A stretch of DNA of 6,558 nt from an uncultured cyanobacterium (GCA_947073895.1 CAMTNN010000088.1:1-6558), one strand, 5' to 3'; shown: positions 1-5,505, numbered from the stretch's first letter. The notes: a model not told the origin generated them from the letters alone. Translations and numbers: made by a program.

Positions 1-120
<120 letters not shown>

Positions 121-671
121 CAAGCTAGTAATCGAAATACTTGAATGATATAACTATAATATATTTCAAAGGCATGACATATAAAAAAATATTAACAATA
201 TTACAGTTAATAATTGGTCTTCAAACAAATGATTCTAAAGATTCATTTAATATTAAAGAATTCTTTGCTTATGAAGCAGCAAGAGAATTATGTGTGTTCT
301 TATAATTTATAATAATTTTCTTCTTTTGCAAGACTAAAATCAGTGATACAAACATGTTTATTTTTGTTAAGAAGAATGCTCATCGGTTTCAAATCTCGAT
401 GCATGAATTTTTTTGTCATATGACCATTAAGGTCAATAATTGTGTTAATGATGAACAACACACTTTTAATCTACATAGCATCAAATGTAAAATAAATGAT
501 TTTAAAAAGAAACCCAAGAGCAGTTATCTTTTTTGATACTTTTCTTCAAACTTTGAGAAAAGATAATTTGTCATTTTCAATGAAGTAATTTATATACAAA
601 AATAAATAAGATTAATAAAACTCAAAATTTATTGATAAAAAATTAAATTTGTTGATTTTTAAATTGGCTAA
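121..671. other. AT-rich stretch without a convincing gene
   Basis: About 550 bases of very AT-rich sequence, markedly more so than the genes to the right. The only reading frames are short. One is a 43-codon ORF at 174-305 (+), open without a stop back to 132, encoding a lysine/isoleucine-rich peptide ending FFAYEAARELCVFL. The other is a 60-codon ORF at 354-536 (+) rich in Phe, Asn, His and Lys. Neither has a well-placed Shine-Dalgarno (AAAGG sits only one base before the ATG at 174), and I recognise neither. A short dyad TGACC-ATTAA-GGTCA lies at 421-435. I see no RNA gene or promoter I could defend. All frames carry stops between about 540 and 670, so the missing N-terminus of the next gene is not encoded here. 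Confidence 0.6.
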
Positions 672-1214
672 ATGGTGTTAATTTTGACACTTGATTCAAG
701 TCCAAGATATTTTGTATTAATTGATTGCGGTGCATATTATGAAGACGGACTTGCAACAGATATTACAAGAGTTTTTGTTAAGGGTGAGCCTACAGAATTA
801 CAAAAAAAAGTTTACACAACAGTATTGAGAGCATTTTTAAATGCATATAATCTAAATGTACAAACAGGTTTTGAACATGACTCACTGGCACATAATATTC
901 TTGACGATACAATTGAGGGATTTTCGTTCTCACATGGTCTTGGCCACGGAATAGGAATAAACGTTCACGAAGCACCACCAGCTCTAAATCAGAGTGAAAT
1001 TGCACACACGGAAATCAAAGATAATATGACCTTTACAATTGAGCCCGGGCTTTATAATCCTGAGCATTTTGGAGTAAGGCTTGAAAACTCCTGCTACCGA
1101 AAAGATGGCAAAAACCATTCTTTTGTTAAAATGGGATATGAAGGTAAATTAATTGACTATTCTTTACTTAATGAACAGGAACAAGAATGGCTGAAAGAAT
1201 TTGAGGTATTATGA
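672..1214 (+). CDS. M24 family metallopeptidase (Xaa-Pro aminopeptidase-like), N-terminally truncated
   Basis: This is the C-terminal catalytic half of a pita-bread-fold aminopeptidase, a family that removes an N-terminal residue preceding proline using two metal ions in the cytoplasm. All five expected metal ligands are visible in the 180-residue frame: D18 (LIDCGA), D30 (TDITR), H92 (HGLGHGIG), E124 (TIEPG) and E138 (RLENS). H88 and H99 of HGLGH...VHE are also present. Full-length relatives have about 350-440 residues. Here the creatinase-type N-terminal domain and the first part of the catalytic fold, including the usual substrate-binding His region, are absent. The ATG at 672 follows an in-frame TAA directly and has no Shine-Dalgarno, so it is probably not a natural start. 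Family homology begins near residue 15 (about base 708). The last four bases overlap the next gene (ATGA). The gene is either truncated by an assembly junction or a remnant; activity as drawn is unlikely. Confidence 0.8.
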   Translation: MVLILTLDSSPRYFVLIDCGAYYEDGLATDITRVFVKGEPTELQKKVYTTVLRAFLNAYNLNVQTGFEHDSLAHNILDDTIEGFSFSHGLGHGIGINVHEAPPALNQSEIAHTEIKDNMTFTIEPGLYNPEHFGVRLENSCYRKDGKNHSFVKMGYEGKLIDYSLLNEQEQEWLKEFEVL

Positions 1215-1933
1215 AAATAACATCTGTTAATAACGATTTAATAAAAGAAACTGCAAAACTCCTAAGGGGTAAGTATAGAGCTGAAAGCGGTTTATTTTTA
1301 CTTGAAGGAAACAAATGTATTGAAGAAGCAATTCAATCAGGCTTAGAAATTACTCAAATTTTTTCTACAGAAGGATTTGAAGAGTTTCCGCAAAGAATCG
1401 AAGTAACCGAAGCAATATTATCTAAAATCTCAGACGCTAAAAGCGCTCCAAAAGCTGTTGCTGTTGCTAAACAGATTAAACCTGAATGGTCAGATAAATA
1501 TAAAAAAGTGGTTTTATTAGAAGGGATTAAAGATGCGGGAAATCTTGGCACAATTCTCAGAACCGCGGCTGCATTTGGAATTGACGCAATCGTTTTATAC
1601 GGTGACACAGTAGATTTATACAATCCTAAATGTGTACGCTCTGCTGTAGGCAACCTATGGAAAATCCCTGTATTTACAGAAATTAACTTAGATATATTTA
1701 CCCCTTTTGAAAGAGTTGCAACTCTACCGAAAGGGAATAACGTAGTCAATTTAAAAGACTATAACCCACAGGAAAAAACACTCGTTATGTTTGGCTCGGA
1801 AGCAGACGGATTAAGCGAAGAACTTAAACAATTTGCGACAAAAAATGTTACAATTGAGATGGACTCAAGCGTTGAGTCATTAAACTTAAGCGTATCCGCA
1901 GCAGTCATTATGTACAAGCTTAGCGTTCAATAG
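1211..1933 (+). CDS. TrmH/SpoU-family RNA 2'-O-methyltransferase
   Basis: This enzyme family transfers a methyl group from S-adenosylmethionine to the 2'-OH of a ribose in rRNA or tRNA, using a trefoil-knot (SPOUT) fold and acting as a dimer. The 240-residue length is normal for the two-domain, RlmB-like group. Residues 1-90 form the small N-terminal substrate-binding domain, with the typical KxRxxxGLFLLEG pattern near residues 21-33. Residues 98-240 are the catalytic domain with all three motifs: motif 1 DAGNLGTILRTA (N111, catalytic-type R117), motif 2 MFGSEADGLS (E197), and motif 3 SLNLSVSAA (N225). The start overlaps the stop of the upstream peptidase (ATGA), with GAGG four bases upstream at 1203-1206, indicating translational coupling in one operon. 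The 3' end overlaps lepB on the other strand by 14 bp. The exact RNA target cannot be read from sequence, so no symbol is given. Confidence 0.93.
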   Translation: MKITSVNNDLIKETAKLLRGKYRAESGLFLLEGNKCIEEAIQSGLEITQIFSTEGFEEFPQRIEVTEAILSKISDAKSAPKAVAVAKQIKPEWSDKYKKVVLLEGIKDAGNLGTILRTAAAFGIDAIVLYGDTVDLYNPKCVRSAVGNLWKIPVFTEINLDIFTPFERVATLPKGNNVVNLKDYNPQEKTLVMFGSEADGLSEELKQFATKNVTIEMDSSVESLNLSVSAAVIMYKLSVQ

Positions 1934-2558
1934 TTCCAAGATGACCAAGCGGCCAGAAAGTAAAGACTGCACGGCCAATGAATCTTTCTTGAGACAGAGT
2001 TCCCCACCAACGGCTATCCATTGAGTTTCCTCTGTTATCTCCCATCATAAAGTAATGACCTTCCGGAATAACAAACGGCCCGCACATCATTCCCTTTTGG
2101 CAAGGAGTATAATCGAATTCACTCATTATATAATCTTCTTTTAGAGGTTTATCATTTATATAAACAGTAGATTTTTTTGTTGTAGGATCTTGTTTTATCT
2201 CAAACTTTTCTCCAGGAAGCCCTATTACACGCTTAATATATGCGATATCTTTACAGCCCATTCCTGTTAATCGAAGGAAAAGCTTCCAAGGAGTTACTTC
2301 TAACTTGGTTGTCGGAGGATAAAAAACCATTACATCTCCACGATTAGGAGTACATTCAAAATTATGATGTTTAATAATATTCGGATATTTTGTAAGTTTT
2401 TCAATTACTATTCTATCGCCTTCTACAAGAGTTGGCTTCATAGACCCTGACGGAATCCAACGAAGCTCTGCTACAAAAAATCTTATAATAATCAATGCAA
2501 CTATTACAAAAACTACAGTATCAATAACTTCTTTTAAATAGGCTTCTATATCATTCAT
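1920..2558 (-). CDS. lepB: Signal peptidase I
   Basis: This membrane-anchored serine protease cleaves signal peptides from exported preproteins on the outer face of the cytoplasmic membrane, using a Ser/Lys dyad. The 212-residue protein has one N-terminal membrane segment (about residues 12-28). Box B follows (WIPSGSMKPTL, nucleophile S39), then box D (YIKRVIGLPGE, general-base K109) and box E (GDNRGNSMDSRWWG, residues 173-186). Box E carries Gly where Asp is common (GDNRDNS), a tolerated variation. C153 and C159 are spaced CX5C, as in the disulfide known in the E. coli enzyme. The start ATG shares one base with the stop of the upstream polyprenyl synthetase (TAATG). The nearest GAGG is about 12 bases away, so translation is probably coupled. 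The end overlaps the convergent methyltransferase gene by 14 bp, leaving no room for an intergenic terminator. Confidence 0.96.
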   Translation of the reverse strand: MNDIEAYLKEVIDTVVFVIVALIIIRFFVAELRWIPSGSMKPTLVEGDRIVIEKLTKYPNIIKHHNFECTPNRGDVMVFYPPTTKLEVTPWKLFLRLTGMGCKDIAYIKRVIGLPGEKFEIKQDPTTKKSTVYINDKPLKEDYIMSEFDYTPCQKGMMCGPFVIPEGHYFMMGDNRGNSMDSRWWGTLSQERFIGRAVFTFWPLGHLGTIER

Positions 2559-3295
2559 TAGTTAACTAAACCCTCAAATTCCTTTATTTCAGGAAATACT
2601 CCTACAATCTCTTCTTTTAAATTATCCAATAAAGATAATGTCTTTTCAATCCCTAAAACGGTTTTTGCCGTATAAATTTTATTCTTCTCATCTTCCTTTG
2701 AAGACTTTTCCTCCAAATCATTTTTTATCTGGAAATATAAGCCAAACTTCATACCCAAATTTTTGGCATCTTCACGATTTATATCGGCTAAAATAGCACA
2801 ACTTTCCAGTATTGAGGCAAACAAACAAGCTGTCTTACCGTTACAAATATTTATATAATCATCTTCCGTTGGAATTTGTCCGCGCAAAAAGAACTGTTTA
2901 AACTCCGCTTCGCACATATTTTTTATACAAGTTTCAAATATATTAAAGATTTCAGGATTATTTACCCCCAAAATCTTTGACATAGCTTTTGAAACCAGAT
3001 AATCTCCTGCAAGAATTGAAATTTTGGGAGAAATTTTTACTCCGATTGTAGTTTTTCCTCGTCTTGATTCTGCATCATCAATAACATCATCATGCAAAAG
3101 TGACGCATTATGAATAAGTTCACCTGCTGATAATATATTATATATTTCAGAACTTAAATTCACACCTTTATATTTCAAGTATAAAATTGCCAGTTTAGAA
3201 CGAATTCTCTTCGAAGGTTCTTCTAAAAATTCCAATAAAAAAGGATATTCAACCCCTTCTTTCATATTTTCTAAAACTGTATCCAATTCCCTCAT
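2558..3295 (-). CDS. Polyprenyl synthetase (trans-isoprenyl diphosphate synthase family), divergent
   Basis: Members of this family condense isopentenyl diphosphate with allylic diphosphates to build prenyl chains for quinones or other lipids. From the start chosen here (MRELDTVLEN) the protein has 245 residues, short against the usual 290-330. The first aspartate-rich motif is intact (HDDVIDDAESRRG; D69, D70, D73, then R78/R79). A KRIRSK version of the GGKRxRP motif and the conserved KT (K154-T155) are also present. The second aspartate-rich motif, normally DDxxD after a GxxxQI stretch, reads QIKNDLEEK (N192-D193, E195-E196), and the lysine-rich loop after it is shortened. This could mean altered activity, an enzyme related to ND-type (ComQ-like) members, or a regulatory subunit. 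An upstream in-frame ATG at 3358 is rejected because it falls inside the terminator stem. The Shine-Dalgarno is weak (AGG). lepB follows with a TAATG overlap. I see no clear promoter in the 40 bases before it. Confidence 0.85.
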   Translation of the reverse strand: MRELDTVLENMKEGVEYPFLLEFLEEPSKRIRSKLAILYLKYKGVNLSSEIYNILSAGELIHNASLLHDDVIDDAESRRGKTTIGVKISPKISILAGDYLVSKAMSKILGVNNPEIFNIFETCIKNMCEAEFKQFFLRGQIPTEDDYINICNGKTACLFASILESCAILADINREDAKNLGMKFGLYFQIKNDLEEKSSKEDEKNKIYTAKTVLGIEKTLSLLDNLKEEIVGVFPEIKEFEGLVN

Positions 3296-3335
3296 AAACC
3301 TAATGTAACATAAAAAACAATGTATGTAATCAGAC

Positions 3336-3367
3336 AAAAGGTTGCGCAAATTGCGCAACCTTTTTTT
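3336..3367 (-). terminator. Hairpin terminator downstream of flagellin (potentially bidirectional)
   Basis: A perfect 12-bp stem, 3336-3347 with 3353-3364, surrounds an AAATT loop. It reads AAAAGGTTGCGC / GCGCAACCTTTT. On the minus strand it is preceded by a run of A and followed by TTTTGTCTG, as for a rho-independent terminator of the flagellin transcript. On the plus strand the T run is longer (seven T), but no plus-strand gene lies upstream, so the minus-strand role is the natural one. Each arm contains the self-complementary octamer TTGCGCAA, so the site is also a tandem pair of short palindromes. Confidence 0.85.
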
Positions 3368-3379
3368 CTGTATCCCTAA

Positions 3380-3421
3380 TCAAACAACTCGCACCACATT
3401 CCATTGTGCTGATTTGTTCAT
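3380..3421 (-). CDS. Candidate small ORF, 13 codons, downstream of flagellin
   Basis: ATG at 3421 opens a short frame encoding MNKSAQWNVVRVV and ending in TGA. It is preceded by AAAAGGAG, with seven bases between AGGAG and the ATG, as good a Shine-Dalgarno as that of flagellin. It lies 35 bases after the flagellin stop and ahead of the terminator, so it would be the second cistron of the flagellin mRNA. The peptide is too short to recognise, and the purine-rich stretch could arise by chance. An overlapping frame starting at an internal ATG would read through the terminator stem and lacks a ribosome binding site. Confidence 0.25.
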   Translation of the reverse strand: MNKSAQWNVVRVV

Positions 3422-3456
3422 TCCTTTTCTCCTTTTCAAACCAATACCGTTTACCA

Positions 3457-4521
3457 CTAGATAAGGTTAAGTGCCATACTTGGTAACTGGTTAGCGGTTG
3501 AAAGTAATGTTGAAGAAGCTTGTTGCAGAATCTGCTGCTGAATAAAGTTAGATGAAGTTTCCGCAACATCGGTATCACGTAAAGTAGATAGTGATGATGA
3601 CAAGTTTTGAGACTGAACATCAAGTGCTGAAATAGCAGATTGTACACGGTTTTGAACACCACCTATTTTAGTTACTCTTGATGAAATATCATTGATAGCT
3701 TCATCTAAGAAATATAACATTTCTTTTGGAGTACAAGTACCGTCAGTCTGTAAAGAGAATCCTTTATCAGGATCATATACCAAACCTGAGCAAGCAGCTG
3801 CAAATGCTTGAATATCATCATCTGTTTGCAATTGATAAGTATCATCAGTTACGCCAGCTCTTGTCAATAATTCACTTAATTTTCTTGGATCCGGATTTCC
3901 ATCAGCATCCTTAGCATCAGTATTAGGGTTTTGAACATCAGTTAAACCACTTGTTGTAAACAAACCTTTTAAGCTTGCATCAGTAAATAAATCTACGCTA
4001 AGATTGATAATACTGTTTTTATCAGCATAAAGCCCAACTTGTAAGTTTACACCGGCACTTGTAATACCTACGCTTGAATTATCTGCACCTGCAGTTTTAT
4101 CAAAAGCCATTAATTTAATACCGTTGAATTCACTGTTAGCAGAAAGTCTATTAACTTCACTCAATCTTGCAGCAATTTCAGACTGAATAGCTTTTAATGA
4201 TTGAGAACCATAAGTACCGTTAGCTGCTTGTTCAGTCAAGTCTCTAACACGTTGTAAGTGGCTTGTTAATAAGTTGTAACTTTCTTCTGCTGTTGTTAAC
4301 ATATCAGAACCGGTAGCAGCGTTGTCTGCAGCAACATCAATAGAACCTAATTTTGTTACCCATTGGTTTGCAATAGAATAGCCTGCTGCGTTGTCTTTTG
4401 CGTGGTTAATTTTATAACCGGTTGTCATTTTTTCCAAAGCATCATTCAAACCGTTAGTTGCTTTGTTTAAGCTCCTCTGAGCAATAATAGAGGAAATGTT
4501 TGTGTTGATTGTGAGTGCCAT
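3457..4521 (-). CDS. fliC: Flagellin
   Basis: This is the structural subunit of the flagellar filament, exported through the flagellar type III apparatus and polymerised outside the cell. The 354-residue protein has no signal peptide, as expected. The N-terminal D0/D1 helices (about 1-140) open with MALTINTNISSIIAQRSLNK and include LQRVRDLTEQAANGT (89-103), then EFNGIKL. The C-terminal D1/D0 part (about 275-354) includes VQNRVQSAISAL, LSTLRDTDVAETSSNFIQQQ and ILQQAS, ending in MALNLI. Between them is a variable insert of about 130 residues, rich in Asp, Thr and Ser. It contains two cysteines (C244, C263), unusual because flagellins are nearly cysteine-free. The start is fixed by a strong Shine-Dalgarno (AAGGAGA, seven bases away) and by the canonical MALTINTN opening. 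The gene stands alone with its own putative promoter and terminator, fitting a separately controlled late filament gene. No other flagellar gene is in the window. Confidence 0.97.
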   Translation of the reverse strand: MALTINTNISSIIAQRSLNKATNGLNDALEKMTTGYKINHAKDNAAGYSIANQWVTKLGSIDVAADNAATGSDMLTTAEESYNLLTSHLQRVRDLTEQAANGTYGSQSLKAIQSEIAARLSEVNRLSANSEFNGIKLMAFDKTAGADNSSVGITSAGVNLQVGLYADKNSIINLSVDLFTDASLKGLFTTSGLTDVQNPNTDAKDADGNPDPRKLSELLTRAGVTDDTYQLQTDDDIQAFAAACSGLVYDPDKGFSLQTDGTCTPKEMLYFLDEAINDISSRVTKIGGVQNRVQSAISALDVQSQNLSSSLSTLRDTDVAETSSNFIQQQILQQASSTLLSTANQLPSMALNLI

Positions 4522-4528
4522 AGTTGGA

Positions 4529-4535
4529 TCTCCTT
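4529..4535 (-). promoter_or_regulatory. Flagellin ribosome binding site
   Basis: AAGGAGA on the minus strand lies seven bases before the flagellin ATG at 4521. This near-perfect match to the anti-Shine-Dalgarno, at optimal spacing, fits a highly expressed structural protein and fixes the start codon. Confidence 0.9.
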
Positions 4536-4563
4536 TCTCTTCGATACGTACTTCTACACTCTT

Positions 4564-4584
4564 TATGCGCAGTCCATGCGCATA
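4564..4584 (-). promoter_or_regulatory. Inverted repeat / hairpin in the flagellin 5' leader
   Basis: TATGCGC (4564-4570) and GCGCATA (4578-4584) form a perfect 7-bp stem around a 7-base loop. It lies about 30 bases upstream of the Shine-Dalgarno and downstream of the putative -10 element, so it would be in the transcript. The same bases can be read as two direct copies of ATGCGCA separated by four bases. It may be an mRNA-stabilising or regulatory hairpin, or a protein-binding DNA site. It is not followed by a U tract on the flagellin strand, so it is not a terminator. Confidence 0.5.
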
Positions 4585-4621
4585 GTGATTTAGTCAAAGC
4601 TGCTTGGGGACAGCAACGACT

Positions 4622-4643
4622 TGTCGAAACTATACTTTCGACA
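4622..4643 (-). promoter_or_regulatory. Putative flagellin -10 element within a perfect inverted repeat
   Basis: TGTCGAAA (4622-4629) and TTTCGACA (4636-4643) form a perfect 8-bp dyad around six bases. On the minus strand the centre contains TATAGT (bases 4634 down to 4629), a 5/6 match to the housekeeping -10 box. I see no good -35 box at 17-18 bases. I also see no sigma-28 (TAAA...GCCGATAA) or sigma-54 (TGGCAC...TTGC) match in the leader. If this is the promoter, the transcript would start near 4622 and carry a leader of about 100 bases. A dyad straddling the -10 box would suit a repressor or another DNA-binding regulator. Promoter assignment is inference; the dyad is directly seen. Confidence 0.4.
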
Positions 4644-4875
4644 CAAATACTCTCTTAAAAACGATATGTACTTTCTTTGAATCAATAAGCTTTTGTTTTT
4701 TTTCCTTAAAAACTTTTGCTAATCCATTTAGCTTATCTCTTCCTATACCAACATTATTATTTCACCTTTTTGCAAAAGTAAACTCTTTTGAGAGATTTTT
4801 TTACAAATCGTAATTAAACTTAAAAAATGTTTACAAAAAAGTCAATTTTTGAACAAGTATATACTTTATATTAAT

Positions 4876-4881
4876 AAGGAG
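4876..4881 (+). promoter_or_regulatory. Ribosome binding site deciding the start of the 149-aa gene
   Basis: AAGGAG lies six bases before the ATG at 4888. The same frame is open further upstream to a TTG at 4849, but that codon has no Shine-Dalgarno and sits in the AT-rich promoter-like stretch (TATACT at 4860-4865, TATATT at 4867-4872), so 4888 is chosen. Confidence 0.85.
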
Positions 4882-4887
4882 TATAAA

Positions 4888-5337
4888 ATGACAGTTACAT
4901 CAGCTACAGAGAGAACAATTCAATATAATGGCGAGACAGCAAAAATCTCATCAGAATCTGCTGCATATTATACAATTGTAACTGAAAACGGAAGCAGGGT
5001 ATCTGTACCCAAGAACTCTGCATTATTATCATTTGCTAATAATAAAGATGAATGGGTAGAAGAATATTTAGCAGAAAATCAAGAAAAAATTAAACAATAT
5101 AAGCATGATTGGAATGAAGCAAAAGACACAAAATGGAATTTTATTGCACAACTTGGTTCATTTTGGAAAAACCTCGGGCTTACAAGCGGAAGTTTTGACC
5201 AATTAAACGGAGAACAAAAAGCGAAATATAATGAACTAGCTGATGGTAAATATAATGCAGTTGATACAATGCACAAAGCGAGTGCAGGAGTTCATAGCAC
5301 TGTTCGTGCAAGTTTAAATGCTATTTATCATGCATAG
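4888..5337 (+). CDS. Hypothetical protein, 149 residues, divergent from flagellin
   Basis: I do not recognise this protein. It starts MTVTSATERTIQYNGE. The N-terminal 45 residues look beta-rich (alternating Thr, Val, Ile, Tyr). The rest looks helical, with a charged Glu/Lys-rich stretch (about 54-80) and a C-terminal helix with HKASAGVHSTVRASLNAIYHA character. There are four tryptophans (W56, W75, W83, W93) and no cysteine, signal peptide or membrane segment, so a small cytoplasmic or non-classically exported protein is likely. The strong Shine-Dalgarno and clean single frame support a real gene. It is transcribed away from flagellin across a 366-bp shared upstream region and could be co-regulated with it. 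Nothing in its sequence identifies it as a flagellar chaperone or anti-sigma factor. No convincing terminator follows. Confidence 0.8.
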   Translation: MTVTSATERTIQYNGETAKISSESAAYYTIVTENGSRVSVPKNSALLSFANNKDEWVEEYLAENQEKIKQYKHDWNEAKDTKWNFIAQLGSFWKNLGLTSGSFDQLNGEQKAKYNELADGKYNAVDTMHKASAGVHSTVRASLNAIYHA

Positions 5338-5428
5338 AATCACTCTCTATAAGCGTATTTTAGACACTTAAAGCTATCTTAATATTTCTTTACATTAGTG
5401 ACAAAAGGACTTTTTGAATGTAAAAATA

Positions 5429-5437
5429 TGATATAAT
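5429..5437 (+). promoter_or_regulatory. Extended -10 promoter for the ATPase gene
   Basis: TGATATAAT is a perfect extended -10 element (TGn followed by TATAAT). There is no good -35 hexamer at 16-18 bases, which extended -10 promoters tolerate. Transcription would begin near 5444, giving a leader of about 60 bases before the ATG at 5506. Confidence 0.6.
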
Positions 5438-5454
5438 GTTATTAGGAGACGACA

Positions 5455-5502
5455 TTGGATAGTTACCAGCCAAATGCGAGAGCAGAAAGGCGTCAAGCAT
5501 AA
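5455..5502 (+). CDS. Candidate leader ORF, 15 codons, in frame with the ATPase gene
   Basis: A TTG codon six bases after AGGAG (5444-5448) opens a frame reading MDSYQPNARAERRQA, with TTG read as Met. It ends in TAA at 5500-5502. Only one codon then separates it from the ATG of the ATPase gene, in the same frame. It could be a leader peptide allowing reinitiation, the original N-terminus cut off by a nonsense change, or a chance reading of structured leader RNA. The predicted transcription start falls almost on the AGGAG, which argues against efficient initiation here. Confidence 0.25.
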   Translation: MDSYQPNARAERRQA

Positions 5503-5505
5503 AAT

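Larger units (their letters stand above)
5338..5505 (+). other. Intergenic leader region before the ATPase gene
   Basis: The first 90 bases are AT-rich with no hairpin plus T-tract that I would call a terminator. The last 60 bases (about 5444-5500) are clearly less AT-rich than their surroundings. They can be drawn as a small folded RNA: GACG (5448-5451) with CGTC (5491-5494), TTGG (5455-5458) with CCAA (5470-5473), and TGC-GAGA-GCA (5475-5484), the last closed by a GNRA-type loop. The pairings are short, and I do not recognise a known riboswitch class. The same stretch also reads as a short ORF (listed separately). Confidence 0.4.

Noticed and set aside
421..435. TGACC-ATTAA-GGTCA dyad
   Set aside because: A five-base dyad in stop-rich DNA of uncertain origin with no promoter or gene nearby is expected by chance.
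3296..3358. Upstream in-frame ATG extending the polyprenyl synthetase by 21 residues
   Set aside because: The codon lies inside the flagellin terminator stem, has no ribosome site, and would add a Cys/Phe-rich tail not seen in the family. The ATG at 3295 fits the usual N-terminus.
3330..3403. 24-codon frame MECGASCLIRD..., faintly like the ECGAACL motif of C39 peptidases
   Set aside because: It has no ribosome site, reads through the terminator stem, and the resemblance is a few residues only, so chance is the better explanation.
3330..3662. Minus-strand 110-codon frame over the flagellin 3' end and terminator
   Set aside because: It is in another frame of the flagellin coding region and runs through the terminator stem, with no ribosome site or recognisable domain.
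4782..4801. Possible plus-strand terminator (CTCT-TTTG-AGAG followed by T run)
   Set aside because: The stem has only four base pairs and no plus-strand gene ends before it.
4604..4813. Plus-strand 69-codon frame in the flagellin upstream region
   Set aside because: It overlaps the dyad and leader of flagellin, is Phe/Leu/Ser-rich as expected for translated T-rich DNA, and lacks an ATG start with a ribosome site.
4849..4887. TTG start adding 13 residues to the 149-aa protein
   Set aside because: It has no Shine-Dalgarno, lies in the promoter-like AT-rich stretch, and the ATG at 4888 has AAGGAG at ideal spacing.
5402..5416. CAAAA...TTTTG hairpin as terminator of the 149-aa gene
   Set aside because: Five A-T-dominated pairs without a following T tract. 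It overlaps the expected -35 region of the next promoter.
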